7,396 bases of DNA, from positions 1 through 7,396 of the forward strand of contig JBBIJH010000134.1 of the NCBI GenBank assembly GCA_037446075.1, given 5' to 3'. Origin of the DNA: JBBIJH01 sp037446075 (GTDB lineage: Bacteria; Bacteroidota; Ignavibacteria; UBA10030; JAHEZR01). The notes below the pieces were generated by a model. That model did not search any database, had not been told where the DNA came from, and was given only the letters and a program-made list of their open reading frames with translations. This document shows, one piece after another, positions 1-5,875 of the stretch. Position 1 is the stretch's first letter; each line of letters begins with the position of its first letter. The position numbers were made by a program, and so were the translations under genes.

Positions 1-753
1 GAGTCCGGTGTGCCAAGAGAGCTTCACACCGATGATGCTGATCACTGCACCTCCAGCCCAGCCGATCATCAACCGAGTGCTGAGTTTCTCCGCCAGAAGC
101 ATTGCCCCGACAGCCGGGATCACAAGATAACTGAACACCAAGAATACACCGGCGATCGCTACTGAGCTTGTAATCACAAAACCAAACGACATGTAGAAAA
201 GAAAGTCCCAGACCCGCACATTGATTTTGTGTTGTTCTGCAGCTTCTGGATCGACAGAGATGGCAATGAATCGCTTTCGGAAGATGTAATGGAAGGCACC
301 GATGACGGCGTAAAGGATCGCAGTCTTAATGACAAGATTTCCCTGAACCCAGAGCAGCTCCCCCTTGATGATCCGATCCAGTTCTTGAGGACCGAGTGGA
401 CTGCGAGCGAGGACGAGAATCGTCGCGGCAAAGGCAACGGCATACACGATCCCGATAATCGCTTCATGAGGGACTTTCTCGCCTCGCATCCGAGTCATTG
501 AGAAAACAAACGCGCCGAGAAAGGTAAAGGCTAATGAATAGAGGTAGAGTTGATTGATGTCTTTACCAACTTCGTACCCGAGCAGGACCCCCGTCACCGT
601 CCCGAGAGCAGCAATCTGAGCGAGGGCAAGATCGACAAAGATTACCTTCCGCGCGATGACGTGGACACCAAGGTAGACAAGGATTCCGGTGAGGACCAGG
701 CATGCCAGCACTGGCCAGAGCATCGTCGATGGAAAGAAAAAGATTTGGTTCAT
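1..753 (-). CDS. Metal ABC transporter permease, ABC-3 family (ZnuB/MntB-like), C-terminus cut by window edge
   Basis: Inner-membrane permease of a high-affinity divalent metal importer (zinc or manganese type), which would receive metal from the binding protein encoded just upstream. Seen: an open frame of 251 codons from ATG at 753 to the window edge, starting MNQIFFFPSTMLWPVLACLV, highly hydrophobic with about seven predicted membrane spans. Family hallmarks are the segment after the first span, VIFVDLALAQIAALG (residues about 38-52), the PHEAIIG motif near residue 95, and SVAIAGVFLVFSYLVIPAVG near residues 198-217. Members are usually about 265-290 residues, so only a short tail is missing. 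It begins 34 bp after the binding-protein stop, so the two are probably cotranscribed. The ribosome site is weak: no clear AGGAGG lies within 12 bp of the start. The family is certain enough; the metal is not readable from the permease. Confidence 0.93.
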   Translation of the reverse strand, partial: MNQIFFFPSTMLWPVLACLVLTGILVYLGVHVIARKVIFVDLALAQIAALGTVTGVLLGYEVGKDINQLYLYSLAFTFLGAFVFSMTRMRGEKVPHEAIIGIVYAVAFAATILVLARSPLGPQELDRIIKGELLWVQGNLVIKTAILYAVIGAFHYIFRKRFIAISVDPEAAEQHKINVRVWDFLFYMSFGFVITSSVAIAGVFLVFSYLVIPAVGAMLLAEKLSTRLMIGWAGGAVISIIGVKLSWHTGL

Positions 754-787
754 TTGAGTTGCTTTGTTGTACCCTGTGCAGGTCTAG

Positions 788-1816
788 TCAAGAAGAAACC
801 GATTGTGCAATCTTTTCAATCAAGTAAGATATCAGGTGTTCGTAGGTCTGTACTCCCTCTGAAGCGCCGACATCGAGATACGTAATGACAACTTTTGCAC
901 CCGTCTTGTTCGAGACGTAATCCGCAGCCTCTCTCGAATAAAAGTTGTCATTGAGGATCGCTTTCACACCTTCACGCTTGATAAGCTCGACAACCGCATC
1001 GCGGTACTGCGGGGGAGGTGGAATGCCCGGCTTCTCCTCCAGCTCCCCGACGATGTTCAAACCAAATCTGTCCGCAAAATAAATATAAGTCTTGTGGTAG
1101 GAAATGATTTTCCGTCCAGAGATCGCGTCGCTCCTTTTCATCCATCCGCCGAGTTTGCCCTCCAGCTTGCGAGACTTTAACCATTCAAGGAGCTCGTTGT
1201 TCCGCGTCTTTCTCGAAAGGATGTCGCCCGCCCGCGGCCCGATCGCTTTCAACAAATCCTCGCCGAACATCGCCACATCGATGCGGTTCTTGAATTCAGC
1301 CAGATGCTGCTGGTAATACTCGGCATTTTGAGGATCGATCTGCCTTAGCTTATTGGCGATATTCTCTGCAATGATCTTGACGTTCAAAGGATCAAGCCAG
1401 ATGTGAGGGTTTCCTTGAGGGTGAATATCACCCCACGCTCGCGAAATCTCTGACGGCAGCTCCTTTACTGGAATGTTCACAGATGCAAGGAGATAGCCCT
1501 GGCTACCACGTTGAATACGAGGGTTCCCTGAGGCATCGACAACGTTCTTCGCCCAGAGATCTAGGTTTAGACCGTTCTCGATGAAGAGATCAGCACCGTA
1601 GGCTACTTCATTCATCTTCGGGGTTGGGGTTACATAGTGTGGATCTTGCTTTGGGTTTACGAGTGCCGTCACATCGACACGCTCTCCGCCGACTTGCTCT
1701 GTCAGATACTTCAGATAGCCGAGCGTTGTCACGACCTTCAGTTTTTTTTGTGCCGTGGCCCCTGAGAACTGGAAGCAGAGACCAAGCAAGATGAAGAGTA
1801 AATAAGTTCGCTTCAT
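788..1816 (-). CDS. Periplasmic metal-binding protein of ABC transporter (ZnuA-like, cluster A-I)
   Basis: Captures a divalent metal in the periplasm and delivers it to the permease encoded downstream. The product is 342 residues. The start at 1816 is chosen over an in-frame ATG at 1906 because an AGGAGA lies at 1821-1826 and a signal peptide (MKRTYLLFILLGLCFQFSGA, probable cleavage after TA near residue 22) begins there; the earlier start would also overlap the barrel gene. Ligand candidates by family alignment are His60 (DPHYVTPTP), His138 (GNPHIWLDP), His241 (ISYHKTYIYF) and Asp315 (TYLDVG). The third ligand is His, as in zinc-type ZnuA/TroA proteins, whereas PsaA/MntC manganese proteins carry Glu there; this favours zinc but does not prove it. 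The His-rich loop of enteric ZnuA is absent. It lies 43 bp after the barrel gene and 34 bp before the permease gene on the same strand. Confidence 0.93.
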   Translation of the reverse strand: MKRTYLLFILLGLCFQFSGATAQKKLKVVTTLGYLKYLTEQVGGERVDVTALVNPKQDPHYVTPTPKMNEVAYGADLFIENGLNLDLWAKNVVDASGNPRIQRGSQGYLLASVNIPVKELPSEISRAWGDIHPQGNPHIWLDPLNVKIIAENIANKLRQIDPQNAEYYQQHLAEFKNRIDVAMFGEDLLKAIGPRAGDILSRKTRNNELLEWLKSRKLEGKLGGWMKRSDAISGRKIISYHKTYIYFADRFGLNIVGELEEKPGIPPPPQYRDAVVELIKREGVKAILNDNFYSREAADYVSNKTGAKVVITYLDVGASEGVQTYEHLISYLIEKIAQSVSS

Positions 1817-1820
1817 AATC

Positions 1821-1826
1821 TCTCCT
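1821..1826 (-). promoter_or_regulatory. Ribosome binding site that sets the binding-protein start
   Basis: AGGAGA on the minus strand, four bases before the ATG at 1816. It supports the 342-residue form of the metal-binding protein rather than the longer reading from 1906. Confidence 0.7.
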
Positions 1827-1859
1827 GTAGGATGATGAAATTGATTACCAACAGACTTC

Positions 1860-3227
1860 TTACCGGGTAACCCAATACGGTTCAGTCGGGTGAGAACCGA
1901 ATACAAAGTTCACCTCAAACAGCCCCGACGTGACAGACTTTGCTTGGACGAGATCGCTCCTTCGATGCTCGATGCCCAGACGGAAGCGGAGGAACTCCGT
2001 GGTGTAATAACTCAAGTATCCTGCAATGGAGGTTGTCTTCAGTTTATCGTTTGTCGGTTCTTCTACCTGTTCGTATCTCAGGCCGAGATACGACCACCAG
2101 GAGAGCTGGTATTGGATGTACGCGAACCATCCCAAAGGATTATTCTCCACCTGGAGGGTACCGTCGGGTTGTATGACTTCGGAACCCCCGTCCACCTGAA
2201 TTCTATTTTTTCCCCACAGAAACTCGCCGCCAAGGACGAATGAGTGGCGATCTCTCCGTTCCGCAGGCGACCACTTGTACGTGAAGTCTGCGCCAAAGAG
2301 CCTCGGAGCGCCCGAGCCTCGCTCCCGGTAAGCACTCAAGCCCAAGGCCACCAAGTGCTCGTTCCTCCAGTCGCGTGACCAATTCAAGTGGCCAAGAACA
2401 GCAGGTTGCCTGCCAGATCCACCCGGAGAGAACGCAAGGTCACCGGCTCGAAGTATCTCAAGATTTAGCTCGAGTGTAGAAGTTCTAATCGGACTTGGAA
2501 GGAAAAAATCAAAATCCACTCCGATCGGGTTAAAGCCGGATTCGAAAAATTCGCCGTGCTCAGTGCCGAGATACTTGGAAACGACCAGTGGTCGAGTTGT
2601 CCATGGAAGATCATGCATGTGAAGCTTATTGTTCACCCCTAGCGGCGCGCGGAACTTGCCGATCTTCACCTTCACCCCAAGCGGCGCCGACTCCCACACA
2701 GGCAGCCGTTTGATCAAACCGTAGGCCTCCTCGGCATCGAGTTGAAAACCCTTCCCGGCCTCGTCCTCAATGGTGATAATGGTCACCGCTTCTGCAAATG
2801 GATCCACCGGCGCTCGGAGGTCCAGCTCAACGGTTCGCAAGAACGGACGATTCTGAATCTCGGTCTCGCTTTTCGAATCAAGGACAACCTCATCGTCGGC
2901 GCGAGCCACAAAATTCAAGAAGGCAGTCGTGCGTGGGTTGAAAACAATCGGAGCGGTCGCGCGCGATGTCGCATCGATCTTGTTCTCAAGTTCCTGGAGG
3001 CGTTGCTCAAGCTTCTCTTCGAGGCGATCGAGCTCACCCGACTGGTCTGTCGCGGGCGTGTTTTTCAGTTCTTTGAGATCGGCAAGTTCTCGTCGAATCT
3101 CTTCAAGCTCCCGTTTCAGGATCTGGATTTGTTCCCAAGAGGTATCGGGCCTTTCTTGTGTGAAAGAACGGGCCCCGCACGCGAATACCGAGACGCTGAT
3201 GAAAAGTAGAACGTATAGCGTTTTCAT
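1860..3227 (-). CDS. Outer-membrane beta-barrel protein with N-terminal coiled coil, linked to metal uptake
   Basis: Probable outer-membrane porin-like channel or receptor of 455 residues serving the metal transporter encoded next to it. Seen: an export signal (MKTLYVLLFISVSVFACGAR) with a cysteine at 17 preceded by VFA, a marginal lipobox; a highly charged heptad-like coiled coil at residues about 30-88; and from about 95 onward alternating aromatic/hydrophobic strands typical of a barrel. Residues 187-215 carry KIGKFRAPLGVNNKLHMHDL followed by PW and RPLV, with an HxH at His203/His205. I recall similar segments in proteins labelled zinc-regulated outer-membrane receptors beside znuA, but no TonB-box or plug domain is visible, so a TonB-dependent receptor label would be doubtful. 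The chain does not end in the usual terminal Phe; the last likely strand, GLFEVNFVFG, is followed by an 11-residue tail. Start at 3227 chosen for its signal peptide and an AAAGGG nine bases upstream; a longer reading from 3281 would bury the signal. A phosphate-selective-porin-like fold is an alternative. Confidence 0.8.
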   Translation of the reverse strand: MKTLYVLLFISVSVFACGARSFTQERPDTSWEQIQILKRELEEIRRELADLKELKNTPATDQSGELDRLEEKLEQRLQELENKIDATSRATAPIVFNPRTTAFLNFVARADDEVVLDSKSETEIQNRPFLRTVELDLRAPVDPFAEAVTIITIEDEAGKGFQLDAEEAYGLIKRLPVWESAPLGVKVKIGKFRAPLGVNNKLHMHDLPWTTRPLVVSKYLGTEHGEFFESGFNPIGVDFDFFLPSPIRTSTLELNLEILRAGDLAFSPGGSGRQPAVLGHLNWSRDWRNEHLVALGLSAYRERGSGAPRLFGADFTYKWSPAERRDRHSFVLGGEFLWGKNRIQVDGGSEVIQPDGTLQVENNPLGWFAYIQYQLSWWSYLGLRYEQVEEPTNDKLKTTSIAGYLSYYTTEFLRFRLGIEHRRSDLVQAKSVTSGLFEVNFVFGSHPTEPYWVTR

Positions 3228-3329
3228 TGGATTAATCCCTTTCGATCGAACTCCGCTCACATGAAGGAACGGTTCTCCCAAAGGTAAACAGCAAGGGGTG
3301 GAACGAACAGCGTGCTGTCCTGCGGCCGC

Positions 3330-3662
3330 TCAGGCCTCAGGTGGCGCTCTCAGATGGACGTAAGTCGAGAAGACGTGGGTTTCTCTGAGAACGTCGAGGA
3401 TTGGAATGGGAAACGATTTCTGATTCTTTGGCTCGGGATTGGACGGCGAGGCCAGCACATCCATCGAGGTGAGGCGAGAACAAAATGGGCAAGATGTCGA
3501 TTGTGTGGTTCTTGACTTGGGTGTACCAGATGACTCTGGGACCTGCTGGAGCTGAGCCTTTCCGGAGCCAAGTATGATCTCGTGGATATGAGTCCCGATT
3601 TGAACCTGAAAAGTATAGAGGTAGATCAGGAGAAGGAGCAGTGTATAGACCTTGTTGCACAT
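3330..3662 (-). CDS. Small exported His/Cys-rich protein, DUF2946-like, first gene of the metal uptake block
   Basis: Unknown function; 110 residues. Seen: a hydrophobic N-terminus (MCNKVYTLLLLLIYLYTFQV) that could be a signal peptide or membrane anchor, then THIHE (His25, His27), a CPFC motif (Cys58, Cys61), His96, His103 and a RAPPEA C-terminus. The order HxH, CxxC and terminal RxPP recalls the small DUF2946 family found in metal-related operons; I recognise this by pattern only. The paired His and Cys could bind metal in the periplasm, which is inference. An AGAGGT lies about 11 bases before the ATG at 3662, a rather long spacing. It precedes the barrel gene by 102 bp on the same strand, so it may lead the operon or be a separate short unit. 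A competing minus frame over the same bases (3337-3660) lacks a signal sequence and these motifs. Confidence 0.68.
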   Translation of the reverse strand: MCNKVYTLLLLLIYLYTFQVQIGTHIHEIILGSGKAQLQQVPESSGTPKSRTTQSTSCPFCSRLTSMDVLASPSNPEPKNQKSFPIPILDVLRETHVFSTYVHLRAPPEA

Positions 3663-3693
3663 CAGTTGAAAAATACCTCTTTCAGTTCAAAAA
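3662..3693. repeat. Imperfect 12-bp direct repeat in the leader of the small His/Cys gene
   Basis: The copies are TCAGTTGAAAAA at 3662-3673 and TCAGTTCAAAAA at 3682-3693, differing at one base, with a 20-bp period (about two helical turns). On the minus strand the two copies bracket the AGAGGT that probably serves as ribosome site, and the proximal copy touches the start codon. This could be a regulator site or chance in an AT-rich leader. Confidence 0.4.
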
Positions 3694-3719
3694 GGCAATA
3701 GGACCAGTCAACAAAGTGA

Positions 3720-3746
3720 TCCCGACCTTTGACTAAATCATCGGGA
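3720..3746. promoter_or_regulatory. Perfect 6-bp inverted repeat, candidate operator in the divergent region
   Basis: TCCCGA at 3720-3725 and TCGGGA at 3741-3746, starting 21 bp apart, so both arms would face the same side of the helix. The left arm lies just upstream of the rightward -35 box and the right arm inside its -35/-10 spacer, where a bound dimer would block polymerase. It does not resemble the classical Fur or Zur palindromes. It is short enough to arise by chance, and no second copy was seen in the window. Confidence 0.35.
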
Positions 3747-3757
3747 AAGCATATATT
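3729..3757 (+). promoter_or_regulatory. Sigma70-like promoter for the SDR and ferritin-VIT genes
   Basis: TTGACT at 3729-3734 as -35 and TATATT at 3752-3757 as -10, with an ideal 17-bp spacer; each hexamer matches five of six consensus bases. Transcription would start near 3764, giving a leader of about 30 bases before the ATG at 3794. The opposite strand has a TTGACT reading 3711 to 3706 but only a poor -10 (TGAACT) at a usable distance, so the leftward promoter is unclear. Confidence 0.6.
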
Positions 3758-3793
3758 TAATCACAATTTCTCTCAAAGCTTCAAACAAAGTTG

Positions 3794-4513
3794 ATGACTG
3801 AAAAATTCTCAGGGAAAGTAGTCTTTGTCACGGGAGGCACTGGAGCTTTGGGCAGCGTCGTGGTGAAGGCCTTTCACGCCGAGGGAGCGAGAATTGCAGC
3901 GACATACCGTGACAAGAGAGGAGCCATGCATCTGCGAGAGAAGCTAAAGGATAATGCACACCGACTCCTTCTCATCAAGGCCGATGTGACGAAAGAACTC
4001 CAGGTGCAGTCTGCATTCAGGAAAGCCGTCGAAGCGTACGGGACGGTCGACTTCCTTTTCAACATTGCGGGTGGATTCATGGAGAAAACCCCAATATCCG
4101 ACCTGAAAGCGGAGGATTGGGATAGGATGATGGATCTAAACCTGAGATCTGCTTTTCTCTGTTCTCGCAGCGCGCTTCGTATCATGATCAAGAAGAAATA
4201 CGGCCGCATCATCTCCATTTCCGCCATGCCCGGACTGAACCCCTCGGCGGGACGTGGCGCGTACGCGATCTCGAAGTCGGGTGTGTCCGTCCTCACCCAA
4301 ATCATGGCAGATGAGGTGAAGGGAACGGGAATCACGGCGAACGTGATCGTCCCCAGCATAGTTGCCACTGAAGCTAACATCCGATCTTCTCGGGGACAAG
4401 ACCGGTCAAAGTGGGTAGCACCGAGTGAAATCGCGGAGCTCATCATGTTCCTCTGCTCCGATGATGCACGTTCGATCAATGGGGCAGTCATTAAAGTCTA
4501 TGGAGGAATCTAA
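3794..4513 (+). CDS. Short-chain dehydrogenase/reductase (classical SDR), substrate unknown
   Basis: NAD(P)-dependent cytoplasmic oxidoreductase of 239 residues, the usual classical SDR length. Seen: the Rossmann nucleotide motif VTGGTGALG (residues 12-20), an NIAG version of the NNAG motif (90-93), Asn116, and the catalytic YAISK (Tyr157, Lys161). The active-site Ser is probably Ser143 in SISAMPG, 14 residues before Tyr; the more usual position, 13 before, is Ala144. Some SDRs have this SA pattern with a one-residue longer loop. The end of the second strand (ATYRDKR, 36-42) is basic rather than acidic, which hints at NADP(H). The ATG at 3794 is preferred to an adjacent TTG at 3791; neither has a clear Shine-Dalgarno. 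It sits 20 bp before the ferritin-VIT gene and is probably cotranscribed with it. FabG-like or sugar/sterol reductase activity cannot be distinguished. Confidence 0.92.
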   Translation: MTEKFSGKVVFVTGGTGALGSVVVKAFHAEGARIAATYRDKRGAMHLREKLKDNAHRLLLIKADVTKELQVQSAFRKAVEAYGTVDFLFNIAGGFMEKTPISDLKAEDWDRMMDLNLRSAFLCSRSALRIMIKKKYGRIISISAMPGLNPSAGRGAYAISKSGVSVLTQIMADEVKGTGITANVIVPSIVATEANIRSSRGQDRSKWVAPSEIAELIMFLCSDDARSINGAVIKVYGGI

Positions 4514-4533
4514 AAGCGAGGCCCACGCAAACC

Positions 4534-5691
4534 ATGAATGAGAGAAAGAAACTCATCAAGGCTCTTCGAAAAAGCTTCCGTCGGGAAAAGGCAGGCGCAA
4601 GAATTTATGTAGAACTGGCGGCAAGAGAGAAGAGTGATGAGAGGAAAAAAACATTGCTCCGACTTTCAGAAGCGGAAGAGAAACACGCGAGAAGATGGGA
4701 AAAGCGCCTTCTCGAACTCGGAGGAGAAGTTCCGGCGTTTGCTGAATCGATCGCCGACCGATTCAGGCGATGGGTCCTGGTCCACAGCGGTACTGCGAAC
4801 GCAATAAAACGACTCGAACAGGCCGAAGATCAAGACACTGCAAGGTATGAGAAAGAGGGGAAAGCGTTTGAGAAGGAAGACAAGGAGGCTTTTGCAGAGG
4901 TCGAGCGAGACGAACGGGTACATTCAAAGGTTCTGGCGTCCATGGCGTCACCCGAAGCGCCACAAATTCGATTAGAGTCTTTGCTGAGAAGAGAGAAGTG
5001 GCATGCCCATGGGGCCGGGGGTTGGATAGGCCAAGCAATCTACGGCGCGAATGACGGCCTCGGTGCAACCTTTGGCATTGTCTCTGGAATGGCAGGATAT
5101 ACAGGCGGCAGTGAGGTTGTCCTGATCGCTGGTCTAGCAGGCATGTTGGCCAGTGCGCTTTCAATGGGAGCGGGTGCGTACCTAGCTACGAAATCAGAAC
5201 GTGAAGTTTATGAAGCCGAGATGGAGCGCGAGCGTCGCGAGATTGAGGAACAGCCCGAAGAAGAGAGGGAAGAGATGGCGCTCTTCTACCAGCTGAAAGG
5301 CTTCACGCCAGAGGAGTCAACGATGCTCGCCGACCGGCTGATGAAACAACCGGAGCAGCTCTTGAAGACCCTGGCGCATGAAGAACTCGGGCTGTCCGAG
5401 GCCACCTTTCCGAACCCTTGGAGGGCCTCACTTTCCGCGACCCTTTCAACTGCCGCCGGCGGATTGATCCCAGTTCTCCCATTCCTGTTTGCCGCAGGGA
5501 TGCCCGCTGTGATAGCGAGCTTCATCATCAGCACGCTCGCTCATTTCCTGATCGGGGCATCAAAAACTTTTGTCACGGGGCGAAGCTGGCTTGTAAGTGG
5601 AGGAGAGATGACAGCGGTGGGGATCATCGAAGCTGCGGTGACGTACGGACTGGGAGTCCTTCTCAGCCCTGGTACCCATTCGATCCAGTAG
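4534..5691 (+). CDS. Rubrerythrin-like diiron domain fused to VIT1/CCC1 transporter (MbfA-like membrane ferritin, probable iron exporter)
   Basis: 385-residue inner-membrane protein likely to bind Fe(II)/Mn(II) in a cytoplasmic ferritin-like domain and export it. N-terminal domain (about 1-137): Glu18, ExxH at Glu48/His51, Glu95 or Glu98, and ExxH at Glu127/His130, a full four-helix diiron ligand set of the rubrerythrin type without a C-terminal rubredoxin. C-terminal VIT domain (about 157-385): GANDGLGATFGIVSGMAG with Asp174 in the first span, a Met/Gly-rich second span (ASALSMGAG), an acidic cytosolic helical insert with many Glu (222-250), and later spans starting around GGLIPVLPF. The same domain order is known in MbfA of Agrobacterium and Bradyrhizobium, which protects against iron and peroxide stress; this protein is somewhat longer than I recall for those. 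A GAGG 12 bases before the ATG is a weak ribosome site, so coupling to the SDR 20 bp upstream is plausible. The substrate could also be manganese. Confidence 0.9.
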   Translation: MNERKKLIKALRKSFRREKAGARIYVELAAREKSDERKKTLLRLSEAEEKHARRWEKRLLELGGEVPAFAESIADRFRRWVLVHSGTANAIKRLEQAEDQDTARYEKEGKAFEKEDKEAFAEVERDERVHSKVLASMASPEAPQIRLESLLRREKWHAHGAGGWIGQAIYGANDGLGATFGIVSGMAGYTGGSEVVLIAGLAGMLASALSMGAGAYLATKSEREVYEAEMERERREIEEQPEEEREEMALFYQLKGFTPEESTMLADRLMKQPEQLLKTLAHEELGLSEATFPNPWRASLSATLSTAAGGLIPVLPFLFAAGMPAVIASFIISTLAHFLIGASKTFVTGRSWLVSGGEMTAVGIIEAAVTYGLGVLLSPGTHSIQ

Positions 5692-5707
5692 TCCTCGTGA
5701 AATTGAT

Positions 5708-5735
5708 TTTGAAAGGGGGCTTAAGTACTTTCAAA
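5708..5735. other. Stem-loop in the 184-bp gap before cvpA
   Basis: TTTGAAAG (5708-5715) pairs perfectly with CTTTCAAA (5728-5735) around a 12-base loop, 17 bases after the ferritin-VIT stop. No run of T follows on either strand, so it is not a convincing intrinsic terminator; it could be a processing or stabilising hairpin at the end of the SDR operon. A smaller AAGGG/CCCTT hairpin follows at 5767-5784. Nothing else in 5692-5862 is recognisable as a gene or known RNA, and no good promoter for cvpA was found there. Confidence 0.4.
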
Positions 5736-5875
5736 GGTGCTGCATGCTTTTCAAGGCGGGATGGTCAAGGGTTGAATTGCCCTTTGGGCTGGGACTCCTT
5801 TGGTTGACACGGCTATAGAGTTTTAGGGGGGGCTGGACTCGCTTCCTGTCTTGACCCAAGAAGGGGAGGAGGATC

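Noticed and set aside
2742..3209. 155-residue plus-strand open frame across the barrel gene
   Set aside because: It mirrors the coiled-coil and early barrel coding region in the opposite direction and has no domain or ribosome site of note.
3307..3318. ACAGC/GCTGT inverted repeat in the gap before the barrel gene as a terminator
   Set aside because: The stem is five base pairs with a two-base loop and no T-run on the minus strand, too weak to call.
3337..3660. Alternative 107-residue minus-strand frame over the small His/Cys gene
   Set aside because: It lacks a signal sequence and any recognised motif, while the frame at 3330-3662 has a hydrophobic leader, HxH, CxxC and RAPP features.
3663..3793. 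Classical Fur or Zur box in the divergent region
   Set aside because: No match to the GATAATGATAATC-type or GTTATA-type palindromes was found; only the shorter TCCCGA/TCGGGA repeat and weak TGAAA/TTTCA arms are present.
3791..3793. TTG at 3791 as start of the SDR
   Set aside because: It adds only one residue, and the adjacent ATG at 3794 is the more usual start; neither has a clear Shine-Dalgarno to decide otherwise.
3874..4491. 205-residue open frame antisense to the SDR gene
   Set aside because: It is a shadow of the SDR coding frame, which has all the family motifs; the antisense product has no recognisable domain.
5744..5818. 24-codon ORF (MLFKAGWSRVELPFGLGLLW...) with an AAAGG upstream
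   Set aside because: Too short to judge from one sequence, no family resemblance, and no promoter; kept only as a possibility to test by conservation.
5804..5820. TTGACA followed by TATAGA as a cvpA promoter
   Set aside because: The two elements are only four bases apart, and no -10 lies 16-18 bp after the TTGACA.
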